NCBI RefSeq assembly: GCF_008905045.1
Contig: NZ_VWMY01000031.1
Span: forward strand, 9,103 to 56,183
Length of the DNA stretch: 47,081 nt
Reading direction: 5' to 3'
From: Streptomyces albicerus
GTDB taxonomy: Bacteria; Actinomycetota; Actinomycetes; Streptomycetales; Streptomycetaceae
The notes under the pieces were generated by a model. The model ran no database searches. It was not told the origin of the DNA and saw only the letters and a list, made by a program, of their open reading frames with translations. Below are positions 11,201 to 19,842 of this stretch, piece after piece. How positions within the stretch are numbered: the first letter of the stretch is position 1; the number at the start of each line of letters is the position of its first letter. The position numbers and the translations under genes are program-made.

Positions 11201-12538
11201 GTGAAGCTGACGATTCTGGGCGGCGGCGGATTCCGGGTGCCGCTCGTGTACGGGGCGCTCCTCGGTGACCGCGCCGAGGGCCGCGTCACCGACGTCGTGC
11301 TGCACGACCTGGACGCGGGACGGCTCTCCGCCGTCGCCCGTGTCCTCGCCGAGCAGGCCGCGGCCGTCCCGGACGCGCCCTCCGTGACCGCCACCACCGA
11401 CCTCGACGAAGCACTGCGCGGCGCCGACTTCGTCTTCTCCGCGATCCGCGTTGGCGGCCTCGAAGGCCGCGCGGCCGACGAGCGGGTCGCCCTGGACCAG
11501 GGCGTCCTCGGCCAGGAGACGGTCGGCGCGGGCGGCATCGCGTACGGCCTGCGCACGGTCCCCGTCGCCGTCGACATCGCCCAACGCGTGGCCCGGCTCG
11601 CGCCCGACGCCTGGGTCATCAACTTCACCAACCCGGCGGGCCTGGTCACCGAGGCCATGTCCCGCCACCTCGGCAACCGTGTGATCGGCATCTGCGACTC
11701 GCCGGTCGGCCTCGGCCGCCGGATCGCCCGTGTCCTGGGCGCCGACCCGCGCGAGGCCTGGATCGACTACGTCGGCCTCAACCACCTCGGCTGGGTGCGC
11801 GGACTGCGCGTCGCCGGACGTGACGAACTCCCGCGGCTGCTCGCCGACCCGGACCTCCTCGGCTCCTTCGAGGAGGGCAAGCTCTTCGGCACCGAGTGGC
11901 TCCAGTCGCTCGGCGCGATCCCGAACGAGTATCTGCACTACTACTACTTCAACCGGGAAGCCGTCCGCGCCTACAGCGAGGCCGAGAAGACCCGTGGCGC
12001 CTTCCTGCGCGACCAACAGGCCCATTTCTACGAGGAGATGAAGCGCCCGGACGCCTCCGCGCTCACCGCCTGGGACCGTACGCGCGCCGAGCGCGAGGCC
12101 ACGTACATGTCCGAGAACCGGGAGACGGCCGGCGCGGGCGAGCGTGACGCCGACGACCTCTCCGGCGGCTACGAGAAGGTGGCGCTCGCCCTGATGCGGG
12201 CCATCGCCCGCGACGAGCGCACCACGCTGATCCTCAACGTCCGCAACCAGGGCACCCTTTCGGTGCTCGACACGGAGGCCGTCATCGAGGTGCCCTGCCT
12301 CGTCGACGCCAACGGAGCGCACCCGGTCGGCGTCGACCCGCTCCCGGACCATGCGACCGGCCTGGTGTGCGCGGTGAAGGCGGTCGAGCGCGAGGTGCTC
12401 GCCGCCGCCGACTCGGGCTCCCGCACGACCGCCGTGAAGGCCTTCGCGCTGCACCCGCTCGTCGACTCCGTGAACGTCGCCCGTCGCCTCGTCGAGGGCT
12501 ACACCGACGCCCACCCCGGCCTTGCGTACCTGAAGTAG
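11201..12538 (+). CDS. GH4-family glycosidase (6-phospho-beta-glucosidase-like)
   Basis: 445 residues from GTG 11201, with GAAAGG a few bases upstream. GH4 enzymes are NAD- and Mn-dependent glycosidases that work through oxidation at C3. The N-terminal dinucleotide-binding loop ILGGGGFRVP, metal ligand Cys165 in GICDSP and His195 in GLNHLGW are all present. Cys as a ligand and the NAD fold fit the 6-phospho-beta-glucosidase branch rather than alpha-galactosidases, but substrate within GH4 is hard to assign. The enzyme is cytoplasmic. There is no PTS in view, and the divergent operon has an ABC importer and a PfkB kinase, so a phosphorylated substrate would have to arise inside the cell. It probably shares a transcript with the GH38 gene 38 nt downstream. 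Confidence 0.9.
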   Translation: MKLTILGGGGFRVPLVYGALLGDRAEGRVTDVVLHDLDAGRLSAVARVLAEQAAAVPDAPSVTATTDLDEALRGADFVFSAIRVGGLEGRAADERVALDQGVLGQETVGAGGIAYGLRTVPVAVDIAQRVARLAPDAWVINFTNPAGLVTEAMSRHLGNRVIGICDSPVGLGRRIARVLGADPREAWIDYVGLNHLGWVRGLRVAGRDELPRLLADPDLLGSFEEGKLFGTEWLQSLGAIPNEYLHYYYFNREAVRAYSEAEKTRGAFLRDQQAHFYEEMKRPDASALTAWDRTRAEREATYMSENRETAGAGERDADDLSGGYEKVALALMRAIARDERTTLILNVRNQGTLSVLDTEAVIEVPCLVDANGAHPVGVDPLPDHATGLVCAVKAVEREVLAAADSGSRTTAVKAFALHPLVDSVNVARRLVEGYTDAHPGLAYLK

Positions 12539-12576
12539 AGCCTCCTGAAGCAGAACCTCCCGAGGAGACCCGCACC

Positions 12577-15500
12577 ATGCATGACGAACGCCGTCGGATC
12601 GAAGAGCGCGTGCAGCGCGTCCACGACCAGCGCATCAAGACCGCGATCTACGCCGCCTCCGTACCGTTCGAGGTCGAGGCCTGGCAGGCGCCGGGGGAGC
12701 CCGTCCCCTTCGAGGAGGCCGCGTCGGCCTCGTACCGGCCCTTCGCGATGGACACCCCGTGGGGTCCGCCCTGGGGCACGACCTGGTTCCGGATGCGCGG
12801 ACAGGTGCCCGCCGAGTGGGCCGGCAAGCGCGTCGAGGCCGTCATCGACCTCGGCTTCGTGGGCGACTGGCCCGGCAACCAGGCCGAGGCGCTGGTCCAC
12901 CTCACGGACGGGACGCCGTTGAAGGCGGTCAACCCGCTCAACCAGTACGTGGCGATCGCCAACCCCGCCACCGGCGGCGAGCAGATCGACTACCTGGTCG
13001 AGGCGGCCTCCAACCCGGACATCCTCGCCGACAACTTCTCCAAGATCACGCCCCTCGGTGACATCCTCACCGCCGGCGACAAGCCGCTCTACACCTTCCA
13101 GCGCGCCGACATCGCCGTCCTCGACGAGGAGGTCTGGCACCTCGACCTGGACATCCAGGTGCTGCGTGAACTGATGCTGGAGCTGGGCGAGCACGACCCG
13201 CGCCGGCACGAGATCATGCACACCCTGGACCGGGCGCTCGACCTGCTGGACCTGGACGACGTCTCCGGAACGGCGGCGGACGTCCGCGCCGCGCTGCAGG
13301 CCGCGCTGTCCAAGCCCGCCAACGCCAGCGCCCACATCGTCTCCGGCGTCGGCCACGCGCACATCGACTCCGCATGGCTGTGGCCGATCCGCGAGACCAA
13401 GCGCAAGACGTCCCGCACCTTCTCGAACGTCACCTCGCTCGCCGACGAGTACGACGACTTCATCTTCGCCTGCTCGCAGGCCCAGCAGTACGAGTGGGTG
13501 CGCGACAACTACCCGAAGGTCTGGGCCCGCATCCAGGAGTCGGTCAAGAAGGGCCAGTGGGCGCCGGTCGGCGGCATGTGGGTCGAGGCCGACGGCAACC
13601 TGCCCGGCGGCGAGGCGATGGCCCGCCAGCTCATCCACGGCAAGCGGTTCTTCATCGAGCACTTCGGCGTCGAGACCAAGGGCGTGTGGCTGCCGGACTC
13701 CTTCGGCTACACCGCGGCCTACCCGCAGCTCGCCAAGCTGGCGGGCAACGAATGGTTCCTGACCCAGAAGATCTCCTGGAACCAGACCAACAAGTTCCCG
13801 CACCACACCTTCTGGTGGGAGGGCATCGACGGCACTCGGATCTTCACGCACTTCCCGCCGGTCGACACCTACAACGCCCGCTTCAGCGGCGAGGAGATGG
13901 CCCGCGCGACGCGCAACTACCAGGAGAAGGGCGCCGCGACGCGCTCGCTGGCACCCTTCGGCTGGGGCGACGGCGGCGGCGGCCCGACCCGCGAGATCAT
14001 GGAACGGGCGCGCAGGCTCGCCGACCTGGAAGGCTCGCCGAAGGTCGTCGTCGAGCACCCCGACGAGTTCTTCGCCAAGGCCCGCGAGGAGTACCCGGAC
14101 GCCCCCGTCTGGGTCGGCGAGCTCTACCTGGAGCTGCACCGGGCCACCTACACCTCGCAGGCCCGCACCAAGCAGGGCAACCGCAGGAGCGAACACAAGC
14201 TCCGCGAGGCCGAGTTGTGGGCGACGACGGCCGCGCTGCACGCGCCGGGCTACGCCTACCCGTACGAGAAGCTCGACCGGCTCTGGAAGACGGTCCTGCT
14301 CCACCAGTTCCACGACATCCTGCCCGGATCCTCGATCGCCTGGGTGCACCGGGAGGCGGAGGCCGAGTACGCGCGTGTGGCGAAGGAGGTCGAGGAGCTG
14401 ACGGCCGAGGCGGTCACCGCACTCGGCGCGGGCGGCACGCACGTCTTCAACACGAGCCCGGTGGAGCGCCGGGAAGTCGTACGGGCCGCCGACGGCACCC
14501 TGGCCCACACCGTCGTCCCGGCGAACGGCAGCGCACCCCTCGGCGCCGGTGAGGGACCCCGGCCGGTGACGGTCGCCGGCCGCGTCCTCGACAACGGTCT
14601 GGTCCGCGTCGAGGTGGCCGAGGACGGCACACTGGCCTCCGTACGCGATCTGCGGGCCGGCGGCCGCGAGGTCCTCGCCGACAAGGGCAACCTGCTGCGT
14701 CTGCACACGGACCTCCCGAACTACTGGGACGCCTGGGACGTCGACAAGCACTACAAGAACCGCTACACGGACCTGCTGGACGCTCAGTCCGTGACCGTGG
14801 TCGAGGAGGACCCGCTTTTGGGGGCGATCCGGGTGGAGCGCTCCTTCGGGAAGGGCTCGCGGATCACCCAGACCATCAGCCTGCGGGCCGGCAGCCCCCG
14901 TATCGACTTCGAGACGGACATCGACTGGCACGAGGCCGAGAAGTTCCTCAAGGCGGGCTTCCCGGTGGACGTCCGGGCCGCCCACTCCTCCGCGGAGATC
15001 CAGTTCGGCCACGTCCAGCGCCCGACCCACACCAACACCACCTGGGAGTCGGCCCGCTTCGAGGTCTCCGGCCACCGCTGGGTCCACATCGGTGAACCGG
15101 GCTACGGCGTGGCGGTCATCAACGACTCCACGTACGGCCACGACGTCACCCGCACCGTCCGCGAGGACGGCGGTACGACCACCACGGTCCGCCTCAGCCT
15201 GGTCCGCGCCCCGCGCATCCCGGACCCGGAGGCCGACCAGGGCAGGCACCGCTTCACCTACGCGCTGCTGCCGGGCGCGACGATCGAGGACGCGGTCGCC
15301 GAGGGCTACGCGCTCAACCTGCCGCTGCGGGTGGCCGATTCGGCGGGCACCCCGGAACCGGTCGTGTCCGTGGACGGCGGGGGCGTGACGATCGAAGCGG
15401 TCAAGCTGGCCGACGACGCCTCGGGCGATGTCGTCGTACGCCTCTACGAGTCCCGCGGCGGCCGCGCGGAGGGCACCCTGCGCACGGGCTTCCCGCTGGC

Positions 15501-15627
15501 CGGAGCGCAGATCACCGACCTGCTGGAGCGCCCGCTGACGACGGCGGACACGGACGGGAACAGCGTTCCCGTCGCCCTGCGTCCCTTCGAGGTGCAGACG
15601 CTGCGGCTGGCCCGGCGGAAGGACTGA
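12577..15627 (+). CDS. GH38 alpha-mannosidase
   Basis: 1016 residues from ATG 12577, preceded by GAGGAG with about 9 nt spacing. Family GH38 markers are clear: zinc ligands in GHAHIDSAWLW (H262, D264), the nucleophile region WLPDSFGYTAAYP (D374), LHRATYTSQ and HQFHDILPGSS. The order is N-terminal domain (about 1-250), catalytic barrel with three-helix bundle (about 251-640), then beta-sandwich C-terminal domains (about 650-1010). There is no signal peptide, so it should remove alpha-mannosyl residues from imported oligosaccharides. Its position beside GH2, GH4, a kinase and an importer fits breakdown of a mannose- and galactose-containing glycan. The stop codon lies inside a 17-bp tandem duplication. 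Confidence 0.93.
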   Translation: MHDERRRIEERVQRVHDQRIKTAIYAASVPFEVEAWQAPGEPVPFEEAASASYRPFAMDTPWGPPWGTTWFRMRGQVPAEWAGKRVEAVIDLGFVGDWPGNQAEALVHLTDGTPLKAVNPLNQYVAIANPATGGEQIDYLVEAASNPDILADNFSKITPLGDILTAGDKPLYTFQRADIAVLDEEVWHLDLDIQVLRELMLELGEHDPRRHEIMHTLDRALDLLDLDDVSGTAADVRAALQAALSKPANASAHIVSGVGHAHIDSAWLWPIRETKRKTSRTFSNVTSLADEYDDFIFACSQAQQYEWVRDNYPKVWARIQESVKKGQWAPVGGMWVEADGNLPGGEAMARQLIHGKRFFIEHFGVETKGVWLPDSFGYTAAYPQLAKLAGNEWFLTQKISWNQTNKFPHHTFWWEGIDGTRIFTHFPPVDTYNARFSGEEMARATRNYQEKGAATRSLAPFGWGDGGGGPTREIMERARRLADLEGSPKVVVEHPDEFFAKAREEYPDAPVWVGELYLELHRATYTSQARTKQGNRRSEHKLREAELWATTAALHAPGYAYPYEKLDRLWKTVLLHQFHDILPGSSIAWVHREAEAEYARVAKEVEELTAEAVTALGAGGTHVFNTSPVERREVVRAADGTLAHTVVPANGSAPLGAGEGPRPVTVAGRVLDNGLVRVEVAEDGTLASVRDLRAGGREVLADKGNLLRLHTDLPNYWDAWDVDKHYKNRYTDLLDAQSVTVVEEDPLLGAIRVERSFGKGSRITQTISLRAGSPRIDFETDIDWHEAEKFLKAGFPVDVRAAHSSAEIQFGHVQRPTHTNTTWESARFEVSGHRWVHIGEPGYGVAVINDSTYGHDVTRTVREDGGTTTTVRLSLVRAPRIPDPEADQGRHRFTYALLPGATIEDAVAEGYALNLPLRVADSAGTPEPVVSVDGGGVTIEAVKLADDASGDVVVRLYESRGGRAEGTLRTGFPLAGAQITDLLERPLTTADTDGNSVPVALRPFEVQTLRLARRKD

Positions 15628-15654
15628 GCCATCGGAGGGACTGAGCCATCGGAG
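15621..15654 (+). repeat. 17-bp perfect tandem duplication across the GH38 stop codon
   Basis: GGACTGAGCCATCGGAG occurs at 15621-15637 and again at 15638-15654. The first copy contains the TGA stop (15625-15627); the second carries the same TGA out of coding context. It looks like a recent slippage or unequal recombination event that left the protein unchanged. Confidence 0.9.
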
Positions 15655-15702
15655 GGGCTGCCCCCGCTTCTGACGAAGAATTAAGAAAGAGGTAAGACGC
15701 CT

Positions 15703-15733
15703 GGTCACGGTGGGATTTCGCCCCGCCGTGACC
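15703..15733 (+). terminator. Hairpin downstream of GH38, upstream of sulfotransferase
   Basis: GGTCACGG (15703-15710) pairs perfectly with CCGTGACC (15726-15733), and the inner bases TGGG/CCCCG extend the stem imperfectly around ATTTCG. It lies 75 nt after the GH38 stop and 86 nt before the sulfotransferase start. It could end the GH4-GH38 transcript or be an operator. No T-run is present. Confidence 0.5.
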
Positions 15734-15819
15734 ACGGCTCGTTCCCTGCACGACACCTGAAGTTCGCCCGGCACCCCTGGGATGGCGCGGCAAGGCGAAG
15801 CAAGAGAAGAGGTGTCACC

Positions 15820-16692
15820 GTGCGGGACCCACGCATGTCCGCGATCGGCAAGGGACTGAGGCGCCGCGGCAGACTGATGGCCCAGGCGGTGAGCCCGCCG
15901 CGCCGGAACCTCGACGGCATGCCCGCGCCCCGCACCACCGAGGACTCGTACGTCGCCCCGCGTGCCCCGCGCCTGGTCGACTCGCCCGTCTTCGTGCTCT
16001 CCTCCGTGCGCTCCGGCTCGACCCTGCTGAGGGTCCTGCTGAACAGCCACAGCCGTGTCCGCGCCCCGCACGAGATGCATCTGCGCACACTCCACGTCCA
16101 CCTGTCGCGTGACTTCACCGCCGACGCCATGCGGGCACTCGCACTCGACAAGGACGAGCTGGAGCACGCGCTGTGGGACCGGGTGCTGCACCTGGAACTC
16201 ACCCGCAGCGGGAAGGAGATCATCGTCGACAAGACCCCGCCGAACACCCTCATCTGGCCCCGGCTGCACCGATGTTGGCCGAATGCCCGCTACATCGTGC
16301 TGCTCCGCCACCCCGGCGCGGTCGTCACCTCGCTCACCGAACGCCGCACCGACCCGGACCACGAACAGATCTGCACCGAGGTCCTCGAATACAGCGAGAA
16401 ACTCGAGGAGGCCCGCCGCACCCTCGACGCCCACGTGATCACGTACGAGGACCTCACCGCCGACCCGGAGGAGACCACACGCGGTCTGTGCGGGTACCTC
16501 GGCGTCCCCTGGGAGAGCACGATGCTCGACTACGGCAAGAAGGACCACGGCACCTTCCGCCCCCAGCTCGGCGACTGGAGCGAAACCATCAAGTCGGGCC
16601 GCATCCAGCAGGCCCGCCCGGCCGACCCGAAGGCCGAACTGCCGCCCCGCCTGGCCGAGTTGGCAAGGGTGTGGGGGTACCCGGCCGACTGA
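15820..16692 (+). CDS. Sulfotransferase-family protein
   Basis: 290 residues from GTG 15820, with AAGAGG upstream. The phosphosulfate-binding P-loop SSVRSGSTLL is at residues 61-70, preceded by the beta-strand VFVL, as in PAPS-dependent sulfotransferases. A second PAPS-contact region is seen in YIVLLRHPGAVVTS, and the acceptor-side block ITYEDLTADPEETTRGLCGYLGVPW is typical. The first 50 residues are basic and Pro-rich with no clear signal peptide. It should transfer sulfate from PAPS to a hydroxyl or amine of a small molecule, carbohydrate or peptide. No partner gene next to it identifies the acceptor. Related stand-alone proteins are common in actinomycetes and mostly uncharacterised. Confidence 0.85.
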   Translation: MRDPRMSAIGKGLRRRGRLMAQAVSPPRRNLDGMPAPRTTEDSYVAPRAPRLVDSPVFVLSSVRSGSTLLRVLLNSHSRVRAPHEMHLRTLHVHLSRDFTADAMRALALDKDELEHALWDRVLHLELTRSGKEIIVDKTPPNTLIWPRLHRCWPNARYIVLLRHPGAVVTSLTERRTDPDHEQICTEVLEYSEKLEEARRTLDAHVITYEDLTADPEETTRGLCGYLGVPWESTMLDYGKKDHGTFRPQLGDWSETIKSGRIQQARPADPKAELPPRLAELARVWGYPAD

Positions 16693-16699
16693 CCGGGCA

Positions 16700-16756
16700 C
16701 CCCCACGCGCCTTTCGATGCTGTTCAATGCTGGGCCTGCGCCTTTCGACGCGGGGG
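16700..16756. terminator. Probable bidirectional terminator between convergent genes, with 11-bp direct repeat
   Basis: CCCCCACGCG (16700-16709) is nearly complementary to CGCGGGGG (16749-16756), with one bulged base and a 39-nt loop, in the gap between the convergent sulfotransferase and chitinase genes. Inside it GCGCCTTTCGA is repeated at 16707-16717 and 16738-16748. The position favours a shared terminator; the long loop makes this uncertain. Confidence 0.4.
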
Positions 16757-16762
16757 ATCGGG

Positions 16763-18436
16763 TCAGCCGGTGAAACCGGCCGTGATGGACGTGAACTGCC
16801 AGTTGCTCTGGCTGATGCCGGAGCAGTTGCTGACCACGCCCCCGCCGGGGCACGGCCGGTCGCGGTTGACCGACCAGAAGGCGAGCCGGGCGATGTGGCG
16901 GGAGTTCGCCCAGTCGCGGATCTGTGTCCAGGTCGCCGGCGAGGTGAGCTCCTGCTGGTCGCTGAGGCCGTTCATGCCGGAGATGCCGATGTGCGCGTAG
17001 GCGGTGGCGTCGTCCCAGCCGAAGGCCGACTTGAGCTTGGTCTTGAGGCCCTCGGTGGCGTTCACCGTGTTGCCGTACATGTCCGCGCCGCCGCCGAAGT
17101 CGAACGGCATGATGGTGAAGACGTCGATGTTGGCGTTCAGCGCCGAGGCCCGCTCGATCAGCCGGTTGCCCCAGTAATTCGGGCCGGTCGTCGACGTACC
17201 GAAGGTGATGATCGTCCGCAACCCGGGATTGTTCTGCTTGACGATCTTCAGAGCGTTGAGAATGCGGTCCTGGACGACCTCGTTCTCGAACTCGTCCGTG
17301 TTCTCGATGTCGACGTCGATCGCCTTCAGCCCGTACGCGTCGATCACCTTCTGGTACGCGCCCGCGAGCGCCTCCGGTGTCGAGCAGTTCGGCCCGAGCT
17401 TGTTGCCGCTCCAGCCGCCGATGGACGGGACGATGTCGCCGCCCGCGGAGCGGATGGAGTTGATGACGGACTGGTCGTTGCCGCCGGTCAGCGGACGCGT
17501 CCCGTCCCAGGCCGGGTTGCAGCCGCCCGAGGAGAGGATGAACGCCATCGTGAACCACTTGACGCCGGTCGCGCTCATCACCGATGTGGCGCTCGGCGGG
17601 TCACCCCAGCCGAGGTAAAGATAGGGCGCGGCCTGCTTGAAGCCGGGACCCGTGCCGCTGCCCGGATTCGTCGTCACGGCAAGGGAGTTGGAGGCGGCCG
17701 ACCGGTTCCCCGCCGCGTCCCGCGCCCGCACCGTGAACGTGTACGCGGTGCTGGGCGAGAGCCCGCTGACCGTGGCGCTCGTCCCGGAGACGCTGAGCAC
17801 CTGGTTCGAGCCGCTGTAGATGTCGTACGCGGTGACACCCACGTTGTCGCTCGACGCGTTCCACGCCAGTGACACGCTCGACGAGGTCTTCCCGGTGGAG
17901 CGCAGGTTCGAAGGGGCCGTCGGCGCCTGGCTGTCCGAGCCGCCGCCGGGCCCGTCCAGGCTGATGTCGTCGGCGTGGTAGGTGCCCTGCGCGTACCAGC
18001 CGTGCGTGTAGATGGTCGCGCTCGTCTGCGCGGCGCCGGTCGTGAACGACACGGTCAACTGGCTGTAGGCGGACGGGGATTGGGTCCAGGTCGAGGCGCC
18101 GCCGTCCACGCCCAGGTAGACGTAGCTGCCACGCACCCAGCCCGTCAGGCGGTACGCGGTGTTCGGCTGGACGGAGACGGTCTGGCTGCACTTGGCGATG
18201 TCGCTCGAACTCGCCGCGCCCGCAAGGGCTTTGGTGCCCCCGTGTACGGGGCTCGACACGACCGAGCCGAGATTGCCCGAGCAGGACCAGGGGGAGAGGC
18301 CGCCCGACTCGAAGCCGGAGTTGGACAGCAGGTTGGCCGCCTGGGCGGTGCCGGGCAGGGCGACCGCCCCGGCGAGTGCCAGGGCGGCCGAAGCGAGCAG
18401 AGCTAGCAAACGATGTCTGGAACGTCTGAGGCGCAC
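16763..18436 (-). CDS. Secreted GH18 chitinase with N-terminal carbohydrate-binding module and FN3 domain
   Basis: 557 residues from GTG 18436, which has GGGAG 5 nt upstream; an in-phase ATG 13 codons earlier has no such signal. A basic N-region and hydrophobic core end at AQA (residues 31-33), a Sec signal peptide. Residues 35-165 resemble a beta-sandwich CBM (NLLSNSGFESG start), 172-256 are a fibronectin type III domain, and 268-557 are the GH18 barrel. The catalytic motif reads AIDVDIEN with the proton donor at E378; FTIMPFDFGG provides the second conserved acidic cluster. It should degrade chitin to oligosaccharides outside the cell. A DasR-like palindrome sits in its promoter. Gene order with sulfotransferase and ATP-grasp appears incidental. 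Confidence 0.92.
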   Translation of the reverse strand: MRLRRSRHRLLALLASAALALAGAVALPGTAQAANLLSNSGFESGGLSPWSCSGNLGSVVSSPVHGGTKALAGAASSSDIAKCSQTVSVQPNTAYRLTGWVRGSYVYLGVDGGASTWTQSPSAYSQLTVSFTTGAAQTSATIYTHGWYAQGTYHADDISLDGPGGGSDSQAPTAPSNLRSTGKTSSSVSLAWNASSDNVGVTAYDIYSGSNQVLSVSGTSATVSGLSPSTAYTFTVRARDAAGNRSAASNSLAVTTNPGSGTGPGFKQAAPYLYLGWGDPPSATSVMSATGVKWFTMAFILSSGGCNPAWDGTRPLTGGNDQSVINSIRSAGGDIVPSIGGWSGNKLGPNCSTPEALAGAYQKVIDAYGLKAIDVDIENTDEFENEVVQDRILNALKIVKQNNPGLRTIITFGTSTTGPNYWGNRLIERASALNANIDVFTIMPFDFGGGADMYGNTVNATEGLKTKLKSAFGWDDATAYAHIGISGMNGLSDQQELTSPATWTQIRDWANSRHIARLAFWSVNRDRPCPGGGVVSNCSGISQSNWQFTSITAGFTG

Positions 18437-18473
18437 GCGATCTCCCTGAACGTGTGGGGGGTACGGGAGTGGC

Positions 18474-18510
18474 ACGTTACCAAGTTGGTATGGACCAATC
18501 AGACTGTCAA
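18474..18510 (-). promoter_or_regulatory. Chitinase promoter with DasR-like (dre) palindrome
   Basis: On the minus strand TAACGT (18474-18479) is a good -10 about 38 nt before the GTG. The 14-bp palindrome TTGGTCCATACCAA (plus-strand 18485-18498) occupies the spacer and touches the -35 region. It differs at two central bases from the core TGGTCTAGACCA of DasR-responsive elements in Streptomyces chitinase and PTS promoters. TTGACA at 18505-18510 lies further upstream. The known biology is DasR repression relieved by amino-sugar phosphates; binding here is inferred. The site overlaps the 3' end of the ATP-grasp gene. Confidence 0.65.
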
Positions 18511-19659
18511 TGGACTGTCCGAAGTCTGTGTCGCCTGAGGTGCCTGAGTCGACAGTGTCGTCTGCGCGCCGGCGACGGGCTCCGGGGCGGGCGCGGGTGC
18601 GGGGAGGTCCAGGTCGGCGCGCTGCTGCGGCAACGACACAGGGCGTACCGCACGAGGTCCTGCGACCACCGTGTAGTCCTGGCCCAGGAACGGCGGAACC
18701 AGCTCACCGGGCTCCTCGCCGAGCGCCAACCGGACCGCCGCCCAAGGGGCGTTGACGCCGCACTGCGAGAGCTGGTGCAGGCCGCCCGCCGGGCGCGTGT
18801 TGACGTCCATGAGGACGGGCTCGTCCCCGAGCATCCGGAACTGAATGTTCGTCAGATAGTGCAGCCCGAACGACTCCGCGAGGAGCCGCGACGGCTCGAT
18901 CCACGAGGGGTTCAGGGTGAAGCCGCGCCGCCGCCCGTTCTTGGTCCGGCCCACGGCCATCCGTACCCGCCCGTCGGGACCCGTGAGGCAGTCCACGGAC
19001 ACCTCCGGCTGCTCCAGACGCGGCATGACCAGCCAGTCCACGGGCTCGTCGGTCTGCCGCAGCGCCTCGACGACCAGATCCAACGGCACGTACGGGCTGG
19101 GGAAGCCGCTGAGGTGCATGAGGGAGAAGGGGGTGCGCGTGATGATCCGGAAGCCGACGCCGCCCGCTCCGGAGGCGGGCTTGAAGCACGCCTTGTGGCC
19201 GGCGGCCTCCAGCGCGTCGACCGCTGCGACGAGCTCGTCCTCGGTCCTTACCCGCCACCACGGCGGCACCGGCACGCCGATCTCCTTGACCGCCTCGTAC
19301 GCGGTCACCTTGTCCTGGAAGGTGTGCACGGCCTCGGCGGGCGGCGCGAGCAGCGCCGTGCCGACCGCGGCGAACTCCTCGCGGTGCTCGACCAGGGTCG
19401 CCTGGTGCAGAACCGGCACGAACACGTCGATGGAGTGCCGGGCGCACTGGTCGAGCGCGTACTCGACGTACGCGGCCGGGGACAGTCCCTCGGGCTCCAG
19501 CGCGGCGGTGTCGGCGGCGGCCAGGATGGGCGAGTCCGGGTCGCCGTGCGTCGCGTGGATCTCGACGGCGCGGCCACAGGTATTTCGCCGCAGCTGATCC
19601 ATGAAGAACACGTTCTCCGCGTACGTGCGGTTGAGCCAGACGCGTACGCGAGAGACCAT
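18499..19659 (-). CDS. ATP-grasp domain protein (carbamoyl-phosphate-synthase-like fold), function unknown
   Basis: 386 residues. The first 110 residues form a likely pre-ATP-grasp Rossmann-like domain. The ATP-grasp core runs from about 110 to 310: nucleotide-binding strands around ACFKPASGAGGVGFRI and the metal-binding motif VLMDVNTRPAGG (about 294-305). The last 50 residues are Pro/Ala-rich and probably disordered. ATP-grasp enzymes join a carboxylate to an amine, thiol or similar via an acyl phosphate; the acceptor here is unknown and no peptide partner gene is adjacent. A promoter-like TATGAT and a stem-loop lie upstream. The gene's last bases double as the upstream promoter of the chitinase. 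Confidence 0.8.
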   Translation of the reverse strand: MVSRVRVWLNRTYAENVFFMDQLRRNTCGRAVEIHATHGDPDSPILAAADTAALEPEGLSPAAYVEYALDQCARHSIDVFVPVLHQATLVEHREEFAAVGTALLAPPAEAVHTFQDKVTAYEAVKEIGVPVPPWWRVRTEDELVAAVDALEAAGHKACFKPASGAGGVGFRIITRTPFSLMHLSGFPSPYVPLDLVVEALRQTDEPVDWLVMPRLEQPEVSVDCLTGPDGRVRMAVGRTKNGRRRGFTLNPSWIEPSRLLAESFGLHYLTNIQFRMLGDEPVLMDVNTRPAGGLHQLSQCGVNAPWAAVRLALGEEPGELVPPFLGQDYTVVAGPRAVRPVSLPQQRADLDLPAPAPAPEPVAGAQTTLSTQAPQATQTSDSPLTV

Positions 19660-19725
19660 GCAGGCCGCCTTTCATGGTTCGCGGGCAGGGCGAAGCAGGC
19701 CGTGCCCGGCCAGGGAGTAAATGGG

Positions 19726-19784
19726 TACACAAAAACCGCCGTTCGAAAACGGGAGTCCGTGGCGGTTGTGTAGGGCCGATCATA
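19726..19784 (-). promoter_or_regulatory. Putative promoter and 5'-end stem-loop of the ATP-grasp gene
   Basis: On the minus strand TATGAT (19779-19784) is a near-consensus -10, predicting a start near 19772. The leader would then open with a hairpin: TACACAACCGCC (19761-19772) pairs with GGCGG...TTGTGTA (19726-19740) with a 3-nt bulge and a 20-nt loop. About 110 nt of leader follow before the ATG at 19659. No clear -35 is seen. It could be an mRNA-stabilising or regulatory structure. Confidence 0.4.
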
Positions 19785-19842
19785 GGGCTTCCGCGGCCGG
19801 TCCGCTGCTACGTACGTGTTACAGAATCTCCGGACGTACCCG

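Noticed and set aside
12499..16548. 1349-codon minus-strand frame opposite GH38 and sulfotransferase
   Set aside because: It crosses two genes with clear motifs on the plus strand and has no recognisable domain; antisense shadow.
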